From the NCBI GenBank assembly GCA_028015205.1, contig CM051508.1, positions 10,434,001 to 10,498,000 of the forward strand: 64,000 nucleotides of DNA, in the 5' to 3' direction. This document shows, one piece after another, positions 21,813 to 36,800 of the stretch. Below the pieces are notes generated by a model. It was not told where the DNA came from, searched no databases, and was given only the letters and a program-made list of their open reading frames with translations. Every line of letters starts with the position of its first letter. Position 1 is the stretch's first letter. Made by a program: the position numbers and the translations under genes. The DNA comes from Mytilisepta virgata. Lineage: Eukaryota; Mollusca; Bivalvia; Mytilida; Mytilidae.

Positions 21813-24800
21813 TAAATATCTAGTATAGTACATTTGAAAACATTCCAACAAGAATACCATACTAATGTAAATTTGTAAAATATTGTTTGCATCTGTTATT
21901 GCTAATCTTCATTACCTAACTGTGAGAATATTTTTTTTTTGCAATATGAACAACATGGCATTAATTTCTGAATTAACAGTATCATTTAGAGCATTCCCAG
22001 AATATCAAAGAAAACAGTAAAATCCTCTCACTTTCTTCAAATTTATACAGAGGACAGAAGGCTTGAGGGCTGATATTGGTTGTTTCTGTGGTTCATCTAT
22101 TAAAAATAGAGTTTTCATATTTCCGTCCACATCGTTGTCATTTTTTGACTTCATATGATAGACCTGGTCAATGTACTTTAAGAATATGCAATTAAAATAA
22201 TGGTTCATACTTGTGGTATTGTTATTTGATTTTGCTTTCATGATTTATCTTTTTGTACCTTTAAGTTAATTGAATGTTGAAGACGAAAACAGTAGCAAAC
22301 TTCAAACGACCCGCCATGTTGTTGACTAATATGTGGACATCTCACAAATTATTTTTACGATCTGGATTTGGAGCATCTCACAAATGATTTTTACAACACA
22401 TGTTACGTTTGTAGTCTCATCGTCTTTTTAGAACATATTATAACTATTACATTTAAATGTCTTATTAACAATGATAAAGGATCTGTTTTGTAAAAACATT
22501 ATTCATTTCATTTCAAAATTTTAAAATTTATTTCTCTGAGAAACACGAATACGCAATTCCGTTCCGAACTCATTTCGGATTTCTTTTCAAAAGTAAACTT
22601 CCAGGTAGGAAAAATTCAATAAAATTTACTTAAAAATCGATCTTGTTTCAATCAAATTTATTAAGATAGATATTTTAAATGGTTTAGAAAGACGAAATAA
22701 ACACTCGATGAGGACAGAAAGTAATTAACTTATCTAAGAAGTTAAAATTACTGACTGTCACCACCTGAAAACAACAATCGTAACTTTGACAATTTTGAAA
22801 TCGTCGAAAAAATAGAGTTATCAAAAAATTCAATTTTCCTTGAATTTTCAAAAGTGTCCAATAATTAGGCCGTCCAATAATTAGAGTAATTACGGTAGTG
22901 GTTAACCTAGGTATTTTAGAATGGTGATACCTCATGCCATCCTCTATGGACAAAATGCCACACTCTGAAGACATGTGTACTCTTTAGAATGTGCCATGGT
23001 GATGCTTTTAATGTATTCTAAAATCCCATAAATTAAACCCTGTCTGGGGGTCTGATTGTTTCTTAGTTTTTTTTTAATAGAAAATTTTTGTCTACTAAGA
23101 ACTTGTCTTCATTTTGGACCAGAAGAAACATTTATGTGCTAAATTGCATTAAATTTGAGAAAACCACTATTACAGAATATAAGTTAATTTTACCTCCAAA
23201 ATTCCTTGGTATTGAAGTTTTTGCAATATGGCTGGAAAATTATATTGTTTGTAGGTAATCATTGCAGACTTGGCATTTTAAAAGCTCTGTCATACAATAA
23301 CAGGGTAGCAATTTGTAGAATGTAACTGCACTTGCAAGCTCATGTAACAATAGAATAGAGAATGGAAACAGAGAATGTGTCAAAGAGACAACAACCCGAC
23401 CAATGAGCAGAACAGCTCAATGCTACCAATGGGTCTTCAACGCAGCGAGAAAATCACGCACCCAGAGGCGGGCTTCAGCTGGTTTCTAAACAATAATGCA
23501 TACTAGTTCAGCAAAATGGACAGCAGACTAAACTCCGCAACATACAAATGAACCAAAATTAAAAAAACACACAAGACTAACAAAGGCTAGAGGTTTGTCT
23601 GGATTAGATGGTCCCTAAACAATAATGCACACTAGTTCAGCAAAATGGACGGCAGACTGAACTCCGCAACATACAAATGAGCCAAAATTAAAAAAACACA
23701 GATTAACAAAGGCTAGAGGTTCCTGAGTTGGGAAAGGCGCAAAAATATGGCAGGGTTAAGCATGTTTTCCATTACCTACTAAGATACAATTCTATGGACT
23801 ACTCAGATACAACTTACTTATATCATACTGAGGATATTTAGACACATCCTTCCACGTGTTTTCTGTTGGTGTTCCCAGTACCTATAAAGAGAAAGTATTA
23901 TATTTAGACAAATCTTTCCATGTGTTTTCTGTTGGTGTTCCCAGTATCTATAAATAGAAAGTATTATATTGAGACACATCCTTCCAGTTTTCTTTGTTTT
24001 GGGGGTTGAGTACCTATAAATAGAAAGTATTATATTTAGACACATCCTTCCATGTGTTTTCTGTAGGGGTTCCTACTACCTGAAAGTAGAAGGTATTATA
24101 TCTATATCCATCCAAGTGTTTTTGTTGGGGTTCCCAGTATATATTTACACACATCATTCTATGTGTTTTCTGTGAGGGTTCCCAGTACCTATAAATAGAA
24201 AGTATATTTCGACACATCTTTCTGTGTGCTTTCTGTTAGACTTTCAAACAAACACAACATCCAGGTAATTTGTCTTCCATTATTGTAGGAAGTTGTCTGG
24301 ATTCATTCCATTCTTAAGAAATGTGCGAATTGACATACAGAGTTCAAACTAAATGGCTTTGGCATCATAGACACAGGACCTGAATTGTGGTACTATGGTT
24401 CACCTATTGGAGCAACCATTTGATTTTTTTTGGGGGGAGGGGGGCTAGAATCAACTGTTTGATCCTGCCTATTGATTTTGTTGAAATTATGGGCCTGCAT
24501 ATTTTTTTTTTGGTCACATAAATTTTCTTTTCATTTACACCAAAAATTTTACCTGATGGACATGGATCCTGCATTTTTTTCACACCTAAAGTGATCCTGT
24601 CTTTTTATTTTGCCAGGATCCTGATCCTACCTTTTTATTTCAAATTTGATCCTACACCCTCCCCCCCCCCCCCCCTTTTAAATGCATATTATATATAAAT
24701 ACTTACTCTAAAAATTTTATCTAACTGATCATAAACATCCTTCATACCAGGAAAAGTAGGGGCACCTGCTATCATCTCCGTAAATATACAACCAACTCCC

Positions 24801-27800
24801 CTGAAAAAAATGCAATAGAAAGAATATCTATAGGCACCAATTTGATTTTTAGTTCTACATCAATAAAGAAAAAGACTTCTCAAGCATGCTGCATAAATTA
24901 AAAAGATATTTAAAATAATTATATTTTCCTTCTTTTGAAAAATTATTAAAGTAGAAATTAGGTGAAATTTGTGAATGCAAGGAAAGAAAGATTCAAAAAG
25001 GTGCATTTATGTTTTACTAAATTCATAAGTATTCATCTTACTGTTTTTCTTGGCATTTGTACCCATTGATGATTCCATACATTTTAAAATGTGCGAGTCT
25101 TCCAAGGAAGACATGTGTCGCCTGCGGACGTCAATTTTTATAAAAGATATTAAAATTTTCTAAGAATGAAATATATATGCAAACCTTTGCATTAAGGTTA
25201 ATGCATAGAGAAAGTTTCATCAAATTGCTTTGAGCGGTTATGCATTAGTTGAGGATAGAAGTTTTGACCCCCCTTTTTTTTCAAAAATGTCAATTTCTAC
25301 AAAACATTTTTTTAAATTTTCTAAAAATGAAATATATATGCACACTTGTGCATTAAGGTTGTAATGAAAATGTTATACAAGCCCACTCAATGTAAAGAGA
25401 GATAATTACAATTCCCCAATGCATCCCACTGTAGATTAGCTGGTCCCTAAACAATAATGCATACAAGTTCAGCAAAATGGACAGCAAACTAAACTCCGCA
25501 ACATACAGATTTCTGACCAAGAAAAAATCTGGTATCAATCTACCACAGAGTTTTTTCCATAGTTGACAAAATAATATTATAGGTGATGGGCAGACTAATA
25601 AACATATGGTTAGACAAACAGTTGGGCTGAGTTAAACTAGCATAAATCATATATTTGCTAACAAGTAATATTTTCATTACTTTTACTCAACAGAACAGAG
25701 AACGGAAATGGGGATTAAGTCAAAAAGACAACAACCTAAACAAAGACCATAAAACGGCCCAAGGCAACCAATGGGTCTTCAACGTGGCGAGAAAATCCCA
25801 TACCCGGAGGTAGACCTCAGCTGGCCCCTAAACAATAATGCACACTAGTTCAGCAAACTTACCACATGTCTAAAGATACAGAGTAATTTGTGGACCCTAA
25901 CAAAACATCTGGAGGTCGGTACCATAAAGTGACTACTTCATTTGAATAAGTGTGACTAGGTATGGACTTGGCACGTGCTAAACCTGAAATGATAAATATA
26001 TCATCAATATTTAGTTGCAGAGCTGTTCTTTTCACAAATCATTTCATGCAGCATATTGAGGCCTCAGTGGCCAAACTGTCCAAGATGTTAGTTGTTAGGC
26101 CACACAAAATTGATATTTAGTTCTTCGGATTTTGTTGCTTCGATTTTCTGACTTCGAAATTTTAAGAAAAAATGTTTTTGCAGCTTAACTTTGCAAAAAT
26201 GCTGAAAATTCCCCTAAATTCTTCATTTTTCAAGAGATTAAATTTGTTTGCCCGCTCCAAAAATTTGGTAAAAAATAGGGATTTTTTCTGTTTTTTGTAA
26301 TATTAAAGTAAAAATTTTAAAAAACTTGTGTCGCACGTAAATGTGATCTTCGCCTGAAAAAAACTAGCCCTCAAGAAAAAAAAAATTTTACTTGCTCACA
26401 CCTATTTTTGCCATAGAAAATCCAAAAAACTAAACATCAACTAGTCAACACTAAAGATGTGAGTTTGACTCCAACTTGTAGAGGGATGTCTTCAACTATA
26501 ATCTTAACAGATGACAATTATTTCTAGTTTTCCTGCAGAAGGTTCGTGGTTCTCTCCGGCTTCCTCCATCAATATCAACTTGGCCAACAGGAAAATTACC
26601 ACTGCAAACAGCATAAATTTACAACATGCTCTTTGCTTCAAATAGTCAACACATTTTTTCTACCTGCTAGTGAACATGGCCATACTAAAACTTTGGGCCA
26701 TTTTATAACTTTTTTGTTTGGTTATCCTTTGCATTTAGTTCTGTTTGGCTTCTGTCTTTCATACGTTTTAGTCATTCTTTTCTCCTTTTAATTTAATATG
26801 TAATTTCTTGCATTATTTTGAATTTACAACAGGAAGTTTACAAAAAATGGTAAAATTTCAATTTATTGATGGAAGATGAAAAAATTCAATAAAATCCGAT
26901 TTAGCATAATTCTATTTACAGAAAGGATGTGAAAAAATTCAACAAATCATAATGTTATGAAAAAACTGAATGAAAATGAATTCTGAAGGGCAGGTGGGAA
27001 CGAAAATTTAACAATTTATTTTAACTGCCCATACACAATAGTTATAAGCCTTACCAAAATCTGCTAACTTGAGATCACCTTGTTCACTTATTAATAAGTT
27101 CTGGGGCTTCAGATCCCTACAAAATAACAGATATCTGAATTAATGTATGGTTACTCATTGTTGAATTAAAATAGATATATAATATTGTAAATTTTGTCTG
27201 CTGTTTAAATTTTTCAATCTTTAGCCATGTATATACCGTAAGTGGAAATGAGACAAATTCACAGACTAAAATCCTGAAAACTTCATGTAAAGTTTTGTAA
27301 GTTGGTTGAGTAGAGATACTGATGATTTCCGTTAAAATAAATTTTATCATAATTATACAATAATAAGTTGAAATTTTTATCACTGTTTTCCGGGCTCATA
27401 GATTTCAGTGCTATCATTGTTCATCAAAAAATTATCACAAGAAGTCTCGAAAGAATTAAAACCTATATTAACTTGATATACCTGTGTAAAATTTTTCTTG
27501 CATGACAGAACCGCAATCCTCTGAGCAATTGGAATAAAAATATCTGTAACAAAATCATTCTTTACATCTAAATATTCAACGATGCACGACTGAACAACAA
27601 CAACAAAAAAAACTTATTGATATACAATATATATTTTCGTTTCAATACGTTTTGATTTAGTCTGACTTAAATAACCATTCATATTCATGAAGAAGTAAAG
27701 GACTAATTAGAATTACCGGTATATTTTCATTCTATTTATAGTTTTCATGAAATTAGTTTTTGCCACAATATGACCAATTGCGTCGAGGTTGGCATAAAAC

Positions 27801-30800
27801 AATATTCAATCAATCAATCATTCTATTCATGTGTCTGTTTGTGTTTTCTTTTTTGTTCCTTTCTTGCAGTTTTTTTTTGTGTGAATGTAAATCATATCCT
27901 TTCTTACAGACATGATTTTGAAAACCAGGAAAAAAGAACAAAAATGGCAGCCATTTTACTATGTATAATAAAAGAACAGTAATGGGCAAATCCAGACTTC
28001 CGAAAGCCGAAAGAGGAAGAAAATCAGCTCTATACCTATCATTTCATTGCTGTTGTTCATCTAAAATCACAAATTTAGACAAGAACCTGATTTTTCGTTA
28101 TGGAGTTATCCATCTACTGTACATCACCAAACTATTAACCATGGTTTTTTTCACTAAAAGTGGAAAATTTGCATAAAACCTCTTTGTATTTAATAAAATA
28201 ATTATTAACATACCTTAACATTGAAGGCATTTAATCCACCGGGATGTCTTTCTAAATATTGACTGAGGTCTGTATACTGTAATGTAAAAATTAATATGAT
28301 TTTTTGTTTGTTTCGTTGGAGTTTTACACCATTTTTAGCACATTTGGCTATTTCGCGGTGGACAGTTTTTTTGGTGGAGGAAGCCGGAGTACTCGGAGAG
28401 AACCACGACCTTCGGTTGGAAAATTGGCAATCCTTGTCAATTTAGATCAGAGTCGAACACACCCTGCCACAGGTGAGATTCGAACTCACAACCTCAGTGT
28501 TGACAGACTAGTGATCATTAGTAGTCACGACGAACTATCTAGACCACTCGGCCACCGAAGCCCCCAACATTAATATGATGAAATAAGTAAAATTAATGGA
28601 TATCATGAGTAAATAGCATTATATTTTATAATATGGCGAGCCAGATTTATGATTGGAATTATACAGAAAATCTCTTTAAACATCCAAACTTTATGTATAT
28701 TTTTTTTTTTTAGCTTGGAATAGGACATTTAACATGAATGATGCCAAAACTGAATCCAGTAACAGGCTCTTAAACAGTAGTCATGTTTTAAATTCTTTCA
28801 AAACATTTTATATATGTTCAGAGGTGTTTACCTGGCCCTTTCTGGTCTTTTCAGTAATGTTAATGATTTTTGTCTTCATAGAATTTTGAACCATGTCATG
28901 GAAAAGTGACCCCCCCCCTATAAATTATTTTTATCTACAGAAATGGGGGAGGGGTTTCAGTTTTCCATAATAGGGGGTAGGAATACCATAGCTGATTTAA
29001 AACATTACCAAAGGGAGGTCATTTTTCCATGCAGGGAGGTCAGAATACCATAGCAGATATAAAACTTTATCAAGGGGATGGGGTGTCATTTTCCATGATA
29101 CGGAGGTCAGAATACCATAGCAGATATAGAACAAGGAATAATGAGGGAGTTTACATGTATCTGCCATGGTATTATGACCCCCTAACCACAGAAAAATGAA
29201 CCCCCTGTAATACTTCAAAGTTTATCTGCCATGGTATTCTTACTCCCTTGTTATTTAAAAGGTTTTTCTGATATTCAGACCCCCCTAACCATGGAAAAAT
29301 GACCCCCTGTAATTTAATAGTTAACATGCCAAGGTATTCTGATCCCCTAACTATGAAAAAATGAAGCCCTATAGTATTTCAGAGTTTTTCTGGTATGGTA
29401 TTTTAACCCCCTAACCATGGAAAAATGAGCTCCCTGTAATAATTAAGAGTATAATCTCCGATGGTATTCTGACCTCCCCCCCCCCTGGTTACCACGGAAA
29501 AATTACCCCCTATCATTCAATAGTTTATCTGCTATTATATTTTGACCCCTTAACCATGGGAAAATGACCCCCCTGTAATATTTAAAAGTTTACCTGCCAT
29601 GTTATTTTGACCCCCCACCCATAGAAAAGTGAACCCCCTTTTGAAGTTTAAGTTATAAAAACTCATGGTCATAAAGCTACAGGCCAAATATCAAAACATT
29701 CTGTTGCACAGAAGCCCAGATAAGTGTGACGAAAAACTTCAGTTTGAACGGATGGACAGAAAGACGGAAAAGGTGAATCCAGTATACCACCCACTCCGTA
29801 GAATGGGGGTATAATTACGGAAATTCCGTAATAGTAAACACATCTGTATGTTATGTATTGGCTTCATTCTGCGACTTTAACATAAAACTTTAAAACAAAA
29901 TACCATTACTGTATTCTTTTATATTAATTTTTTCACAAATCATAAATACAATGCAAGGGAGGTAACTCTTATTACAAAAAGCAAATTCTACTTACCACAT
30001 ATTCAAAAACAAAGGTCAATGTTTCTTTTGTGTGAATGATGTCGTGAAGTGTAACAATATTAGCGTGTTTTAACCCTCGTAACAGAGATGCTGAAAATAT
30101 AAGTATCAAAATCAATTATCACAGAATTATAAGCTATAAGAGAGTAATCAAGGAGACGTAACTTATTTATGTCCAACAGAACTATCAGAGATGATTTTGC
30201 CAACTAATAAAAACTAGAGGCTCTCAAAAGCCTGTATCACTCACCTGGACATAACTGTTCACTCACCTGGACATAACTGTTCACCTTGAGCAGACCTAAA
30301 AATTTAAGTGTTGCAGTCAATTTGGCTGGTTTTTCTATAGGATTCTATGTTAAACTAATTTCAGCTGTCGCAGTCATCTTGGTTGACAGTCAAGGTCAAC
30401 GGATACATTTCTAAAAGAGAACCATCTAAGGACCATTGCCGCTAAGTCTTGTTCCAACTGGCTAAGCATTTTCACACAAGAAGATTTTTAAATGAATTTT
30501 CCTATAGGGTCCAATATTTAACAAAGTTCTGTGAAACAGTCATCTTGGTTGACAATCCGGGTGATTGGACACATTTCTGAAAGAGGACCTCCTAAGGACC
30601 AATGCTGCCAAGTCTGGCTCCAATATGTCAAGTGGTTTCAGACAAGAAGATTTTTCAATGAATTTTTCCATAGGGCCCTATGTTAAACTAAGTTCAGGTG
30701 TGGCGGCATGTTGGATGGCGTTCGGGGAAACCAAACAAAAATTTTAAAAGGGGCCACCCAAGGACGTTCCACCAAAGTTTGGTTCAAATTGGCCTAATGG

Positions 30801-33800
30801 TCTCAGAGAAGATAATGAAAATGTTAAAATTCTCATAGGGTCCTAAAAATTTAAGTGTTGCAGTCAATTTGGCTGGTTTTTCTATAGGATTCTATGTTAA
30901 ACTAATTTCAGCTGTCGCAGTCTTCTTGGTTGACAGTCAAGGTCAACGGATACATTTCTAAAAGAGAACCATCTAAGGACCATTGCCGCTAAGTCTTGTT
31001 CCAACTGGCTAAGCATTTTCACACAAGAAGATTTTTAAATGAATTTTCCTATAGGGTCCAATATTTAACAAAGTTCTGTGTGGCAGTCATCTTGGTTGAC
31101 AATCCGGGTGATTGGACACATTTCTGAAAGAGGACCTCCTAAGGACCAATGCTGCCAAGTCTGGCTCCAATATGTCAAGTGGTTTCAGACAAGAAGATTT
31201 TTCAATGAATTTTTCCATAGGGCCCTATGTTAAACTAAGTTCAGGTGTGGCGGCATGTTGGATGGCGTTCGGGGAAACCGAACAAAAATTTTAAAAGAGG
31301 CCACCCAAGGACGTTCCACCAAAGTTTGGTTCAAATTGGCCTAATGGTCTCAGAGAAGATAATGAAAATGTTAAAATTCTCATAGGGTCCAAGGTTAAAC
31401 TATGTCAAACCATGGCAACCATATTAGATGGCGCCCTGGAAAATCAAACAAAAATTTTAAAGGGGACCATCCAAGGACCATTCCACTTAAGTTCGGTTTA
31501 AATTGGTTCAGTGGTTTCAGAGGAGTTGACTAAAAGTAAAATTCCCAAAGGCTCAATGTTAAACTAAGTTCAGCCATGGCAGCCAAGTTGGATGGCGTTC
31601 GGGAAAACCGAACATATATTTTAAAGGGGGCAACACAAGGACCGTTCCACCAAAGTTTGGTTCAAATTGGCCAGATGGTCTCGGAGAAGATAACGAAAAT
31701 GTTAAAATTCTCATAGGGTCCAAGGTTAAACTATGTCCAACCATGGCAACCATATTGGATGGCACCCCCGAAAACCGAACACAATGTTAAAAGGGGACTA
31801 TCCAAGGACCATTCCATTTAATTTTGGTTTAAATTGGTTCAGTGGTTTCAGAGGAGTTGATAAAAATGTGAAAAGTTTACGACAACGACGACGGTCGCAA
31901 AGTGATGAGAATAGCTCACATGGACTTTTAGGCCAGGTGAGCTAAAAATGGAATAAAATCATCACTGAAATAAAAGCATCAAAATCTATTATCATAATAC
32001 TACAGAGTGTAATCAAGGGAACATAACTGTGTTTATTCCAAATACAGAATAAGCTAATAGTGCTTCTCCTATTCTTGACGTGTTTAATCGATGGGATAAA
32101 AATACATCATATTTTTAACCACTTCCCCGTGATTAAATTTCTACGTGGGAATTACCGCTGTTTTGTCTACAGTTATTGGAACGATAAACTAGAGAAGTCC
32201 CAAAATGATGTCTATGTAAACAAACTACATAGCAACGACATTTTCTTGAGGTTTTTGTAAAAAATCATAGGAGAAACAGATTCTCCTTCAATTTACTAGT
32301 GAGTTAATTTCTCCACCCTCAATAGTTAAAACTTTAGATTTTAACACGCTCGCAAGAGCTCGCTTGTTGAAAATCGAAAATTTAACTATTTCGGGTGAAG
32401 AAATTCCATAATTCACTCGTACCTGAAGGAGGATCTATATTTACTATATATACTATGAATTATAAGCTGTAGAAACAAAGCATTCTTAACATTGGATGTT
32501 ATGTTGATTTTTATTCAAAAATCCCATGCAATTAATTCTACTATTCATGTTATCAGCTGCAGATATTTGCAATATGTCACTTCCGGATTTCAACAGCATT
32601 TCACTTAAAATCTTCAGACTTGCATTAGCATGGAGATAAAATTATTGTACTTTAGTATCTGTTGGCAAAAATTTGTAATTTGATGGTTGCAAATATCTGC
32701 TTATTTACTCCTCTAACAATTTCCAACCATTCATACAACAACTGATGTGGGAAAATACTAAAATACAATATAAGTGAGCTCAGCGAGCGCTATAGGAGCA
32801 TATGCATTTTCTACATATGGGTCATTTAGAAAAGTCTGTGTAATGGGGGGCATCCATATTGTGCTACATACTAAGGCTAGAAAAAGTTTTGTTAGCCGGA
32901 AACGAAAGTAAGGTAAATTACTTGCTTCAAATTATAATTTTAGAGTCAGAATCGTGACACCGGAAATGAGTTTCTGGAAAGAGCTATTGCTGTGCTCACA
33001 TCATTGGCCACGCCAACAGCATATTATGTCCTATATTGTTGTGAAAAGAACATTTATAAATGTAAGATTGCCAAGAATCTAAGCATATTTTATTGCCAAA
33101 TTTATTTACAGCCCTGTTTAGAAACACTTTTCTAACTTCATCAATCTGATTTAAAACTATAATTTCAAGAGAATTGTTGCCCCTTATTGATTTTCTGTGC
33201 AGTACAAGATTATTGATCAATACAAAATTCTCTATTGCTTCGATATACATGCATTTTAAACTTTATCTTCCATCTAGATAACAAGTTTATTGGAAGTGAG
33301 AACAAACTGCAGCTTTTTTCAGTAATTATAATTTTTTCATGGAACAGTGCATCCTACAGCATAATCATAAGAAATAAACAATTTACCGAACTGCGTGCAT
33401 CAATATATTCGGAATCATACAAATACTGAATAGATCATTCTATAAAGCATATAATCCCAAGAAATTCCGAAATTATATAAAAATCTGAATGTCTATAGCG
33501 CTTTATCTTTCCATGGTAATAACCTGTAATGAAAGATTAATATCTAAACCAGGAACGGTTTTGGACCAGTAATAAATGGAAATGCGTGATAATAGACTGT
33601 AAACCGTAACACCGTAATTATGACCTGAAATTCATAACAATTACGAGAAAATCGTAATGGCTGGCATCTATGATAAGTATTACAAAAGTCTGGATAATTT
33701 TGATTTTGCATGGAACTTAGTTATTATCAAGGATGCATTTACTAAGAAAATATAATTTATCTACAACTAATAATGCATTACGTCTGCACCATTGCATATA

Positions 33801-36800
33801 ACTTAATCAAAGTCAATGAATTTGCATAAAATGTAGGCATTGGCAATTACTGGTAATTTTATGGTTGGACTTCTACTTTATTTTTTTTTTGTTGTTGTTA
33901 AAAAATTTATGATATATCATAAGCTCTGTTTAGTGAAATTCCTTTCTGATCTCCCATACTTTTTTTATGGAATATTGAAGAAAAAAATCATGATTTTTTA
34001 AAGGAAAAACATAAATCACGACCACACATGATATCCGATCAAAACCTTATGTTTCATCAGCCTTCAACCAGACGTAAGATTTGGTGTAAATATCAGATTT
34101 CTCCGTTAAGAAAAGATATCATCCAAAAATGTTAGAATGGGAATTCAAAATAATTTCCCTTAAGGATTCTTTTTACGACTTTATATCATGTACTAAGGTT
34201 TCGTAATATTTCGAACGTAAATGATGTAAATTTAATATCATGTAGCAAGTGAGTGATTGAAAGCCTGATTTACATGAACATTCATCATGGTCGTTAAATC
34301 CAATAAGATCAATTCTAGCAATGTCGAACATCTAAAATGGACGGAAAAAATACATCAGACAAATTATTGGAAATCCATTGGTAATTCTTTTTCCCTCTAC
34401 AATGATGTTAGTGAGATACCATAACACAATTAATGATACCAAAATGACTGCGTTTCTCATTTTTATGGCTGAAAGTTTCCAAAAAAAAAAAAAAAAATTT
34501 TATTGATTATAAATTTCTTCTTTCTAGATAACTGGTTTTTATTTTCTTCCTCACGCTGACTAGTTTAAATCTGAATAAGAATGTTCAAAATCTGTATCAG
34601 TAAGTATCAATAAAAAGAAGCAAAAAAAAAAAAAAAATCCTGTTTCAGGTAAGGGACAAGATCAAAAGTTCAATGTAGGATAAAAAACTTAATTTACATA
34701 TTTTTTTCACTGACCCCCCACCGTCCCTCCCTCTTAACTTAATTTGAGGAAAATTGATTGACCAATATGGGCATATGCTTTGAGAGTATACTTTTTGTAT
34801 CATGGGTCCTGTTTTCCTCAACAATGTATATTTGTTCTTTATATTGACTTGGACATCACTTGAATCCGTATTTTTCAATCCGAAAATCAATGTCGGATAA
34901 TAAAACTTTTTTTACAGCAATTTTTACCCCCCTCCCACCCCAAACTATTTGAATTAAGTTTTTTATCCTACATTGAACTTTTAATCTCGTCCCTAATACC
35001 TCTTATTTATCAGGGTCAGTATATCAGTGTTTTTTAAAAGGATTCTTTTTTTTTCAAAAATTTTTATATGGAGGTTATACATGCAGCCCTTTCTGACTTT
35101 TACCATGCCTTTTCAAAACTGACCAAAAAAGGCACTGAAAATGAGGTCTGTCTGATTACCATAAACTAAAGATTTTTTTTATCTGTCCTTTATGGTATAA
35201 TAAAGAAAAAATTATTTTTGACCTAAAAAACATCCAGAAATATAATTACCTTCCCGAATTGCAGTAAATGGTGCCCCCTCTTCTTGTTGAAGTCGTATTT
35301 CCTTTAAGGCAACAATCTGATTGGTCAAACTGAAAATATGTAAATTATGACTCTATCAAAATTTAAAATCATATTAACAATACATGTATACTAGTTTTCA
35401 ATATTATACTGCCCTTCAGTCCATATAATTTTTTCGGTACAACCTACCGGTCCATATACTGCCATATGACCCTCAGTGCAATTAACTATTTGCTAAATAT
35501 TTTTGTTATTTTTACCATTGTCAGTACCTGCATCATCATTTTTACCTATTCATGATAGTCTGCAGCAGGAAACTGACTTATAACCGAGGCTGGTCAAAAA
35601 TTAACTTGTGACTGATGTAAATGGAATATTAACTGAAGACCAATCCAGGTGGAAAATTAACTGAAGGCCAATCCAGGTGGAATATTAACTGAAGACCATT
35701 CCAGGTGGAATATTAACTGAAGACCAATCCAGGTGGAAAATTAACCCAAGACCAATCTAGGTGGAAAATTAACCAAAGACCCATCCAGGTGGAATATTAA
35801 CTAAGACCAATCCATGTGGAATATTAACTGAAGACCATTCCAAGGTGGAAAATTAACTGAAGGCCAATCCAGGTGAAGTATTAACTGAAGACCATTCCAG
35901 GTGGAATATTAACTGAAGACCAATCCAGGTGGAATATTAACTGAAGACCAATCCAGGTGGAATATTAACTGAAGACCATTCCAGGTGGAATATTAACTGA
36001 AGACCAATCCAGGTGGAAAATTAACCCAAGACCAATCCAGGTGGAAAATTAACCCAAGACCCATCCAGGTGGAATATTAACTAAGACCAATCCATGTGGA
36101 ATATTAACTGAAGACCATTCCAAGGTGGAAAATTAACCGAAGACCAATCCAAGTGGAAAATTAACTGAAGGCCAATCCAGGTGGAATATTAACTGAAGAC
36201 CAATCCAGGTGGAATATTAACAGAAGACCATTCTAGGTGGAATATTAACTGAAGACCATTCCAGGTGGAATATTAACTGAAGACCAATCCAGGTGGAATA
36301 TTAACTGAAGGCCAATCTAGGTGGAATATTAACAGAAGACCATTCTAGGTGGAATATTAACTGAAGACCATTCCCGGTGGAAAATTAACCGAAGAACAAT
36401 CCACATGTGCAGGTGGAATATTAACAGAAGACCTATCCAGGAGGAAAATTAACAGAAGACCAATCCACATGTCCATGTGGAAAATTAACAGAAGACCAAT
36501 CCACATGTCCATGTGGAATATTAACTGAAGACCTATCCAGGTGGAAAATTAACCGAAGACCAATCCACATGTCCAGGTGGAATATTAACTGAAGACCATT
36601 CCAGGTGAAATATTAACTGAAGACCATTCCAGGTGAAATATTAACTGAAGGCCTATCCTGGTGCAATATTAACTGAAGACCAATCTAGTTGGTATATTAT
36701 CTGAAGGCCTATCCAGGAGGAAAATTAACTGAAGACCCATCCAGATGAAATATTAACTGAAGACCAATCAATGTGGAATATTAACTGAAGACCATTCCCG

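Noticed and set aside
32996..33250. 84-codon frame with protein-like composition
   Set aside because: No recognisable family, no splice sites fitting the kinase frame and only 84 codons; left as unexplained intron sequence.
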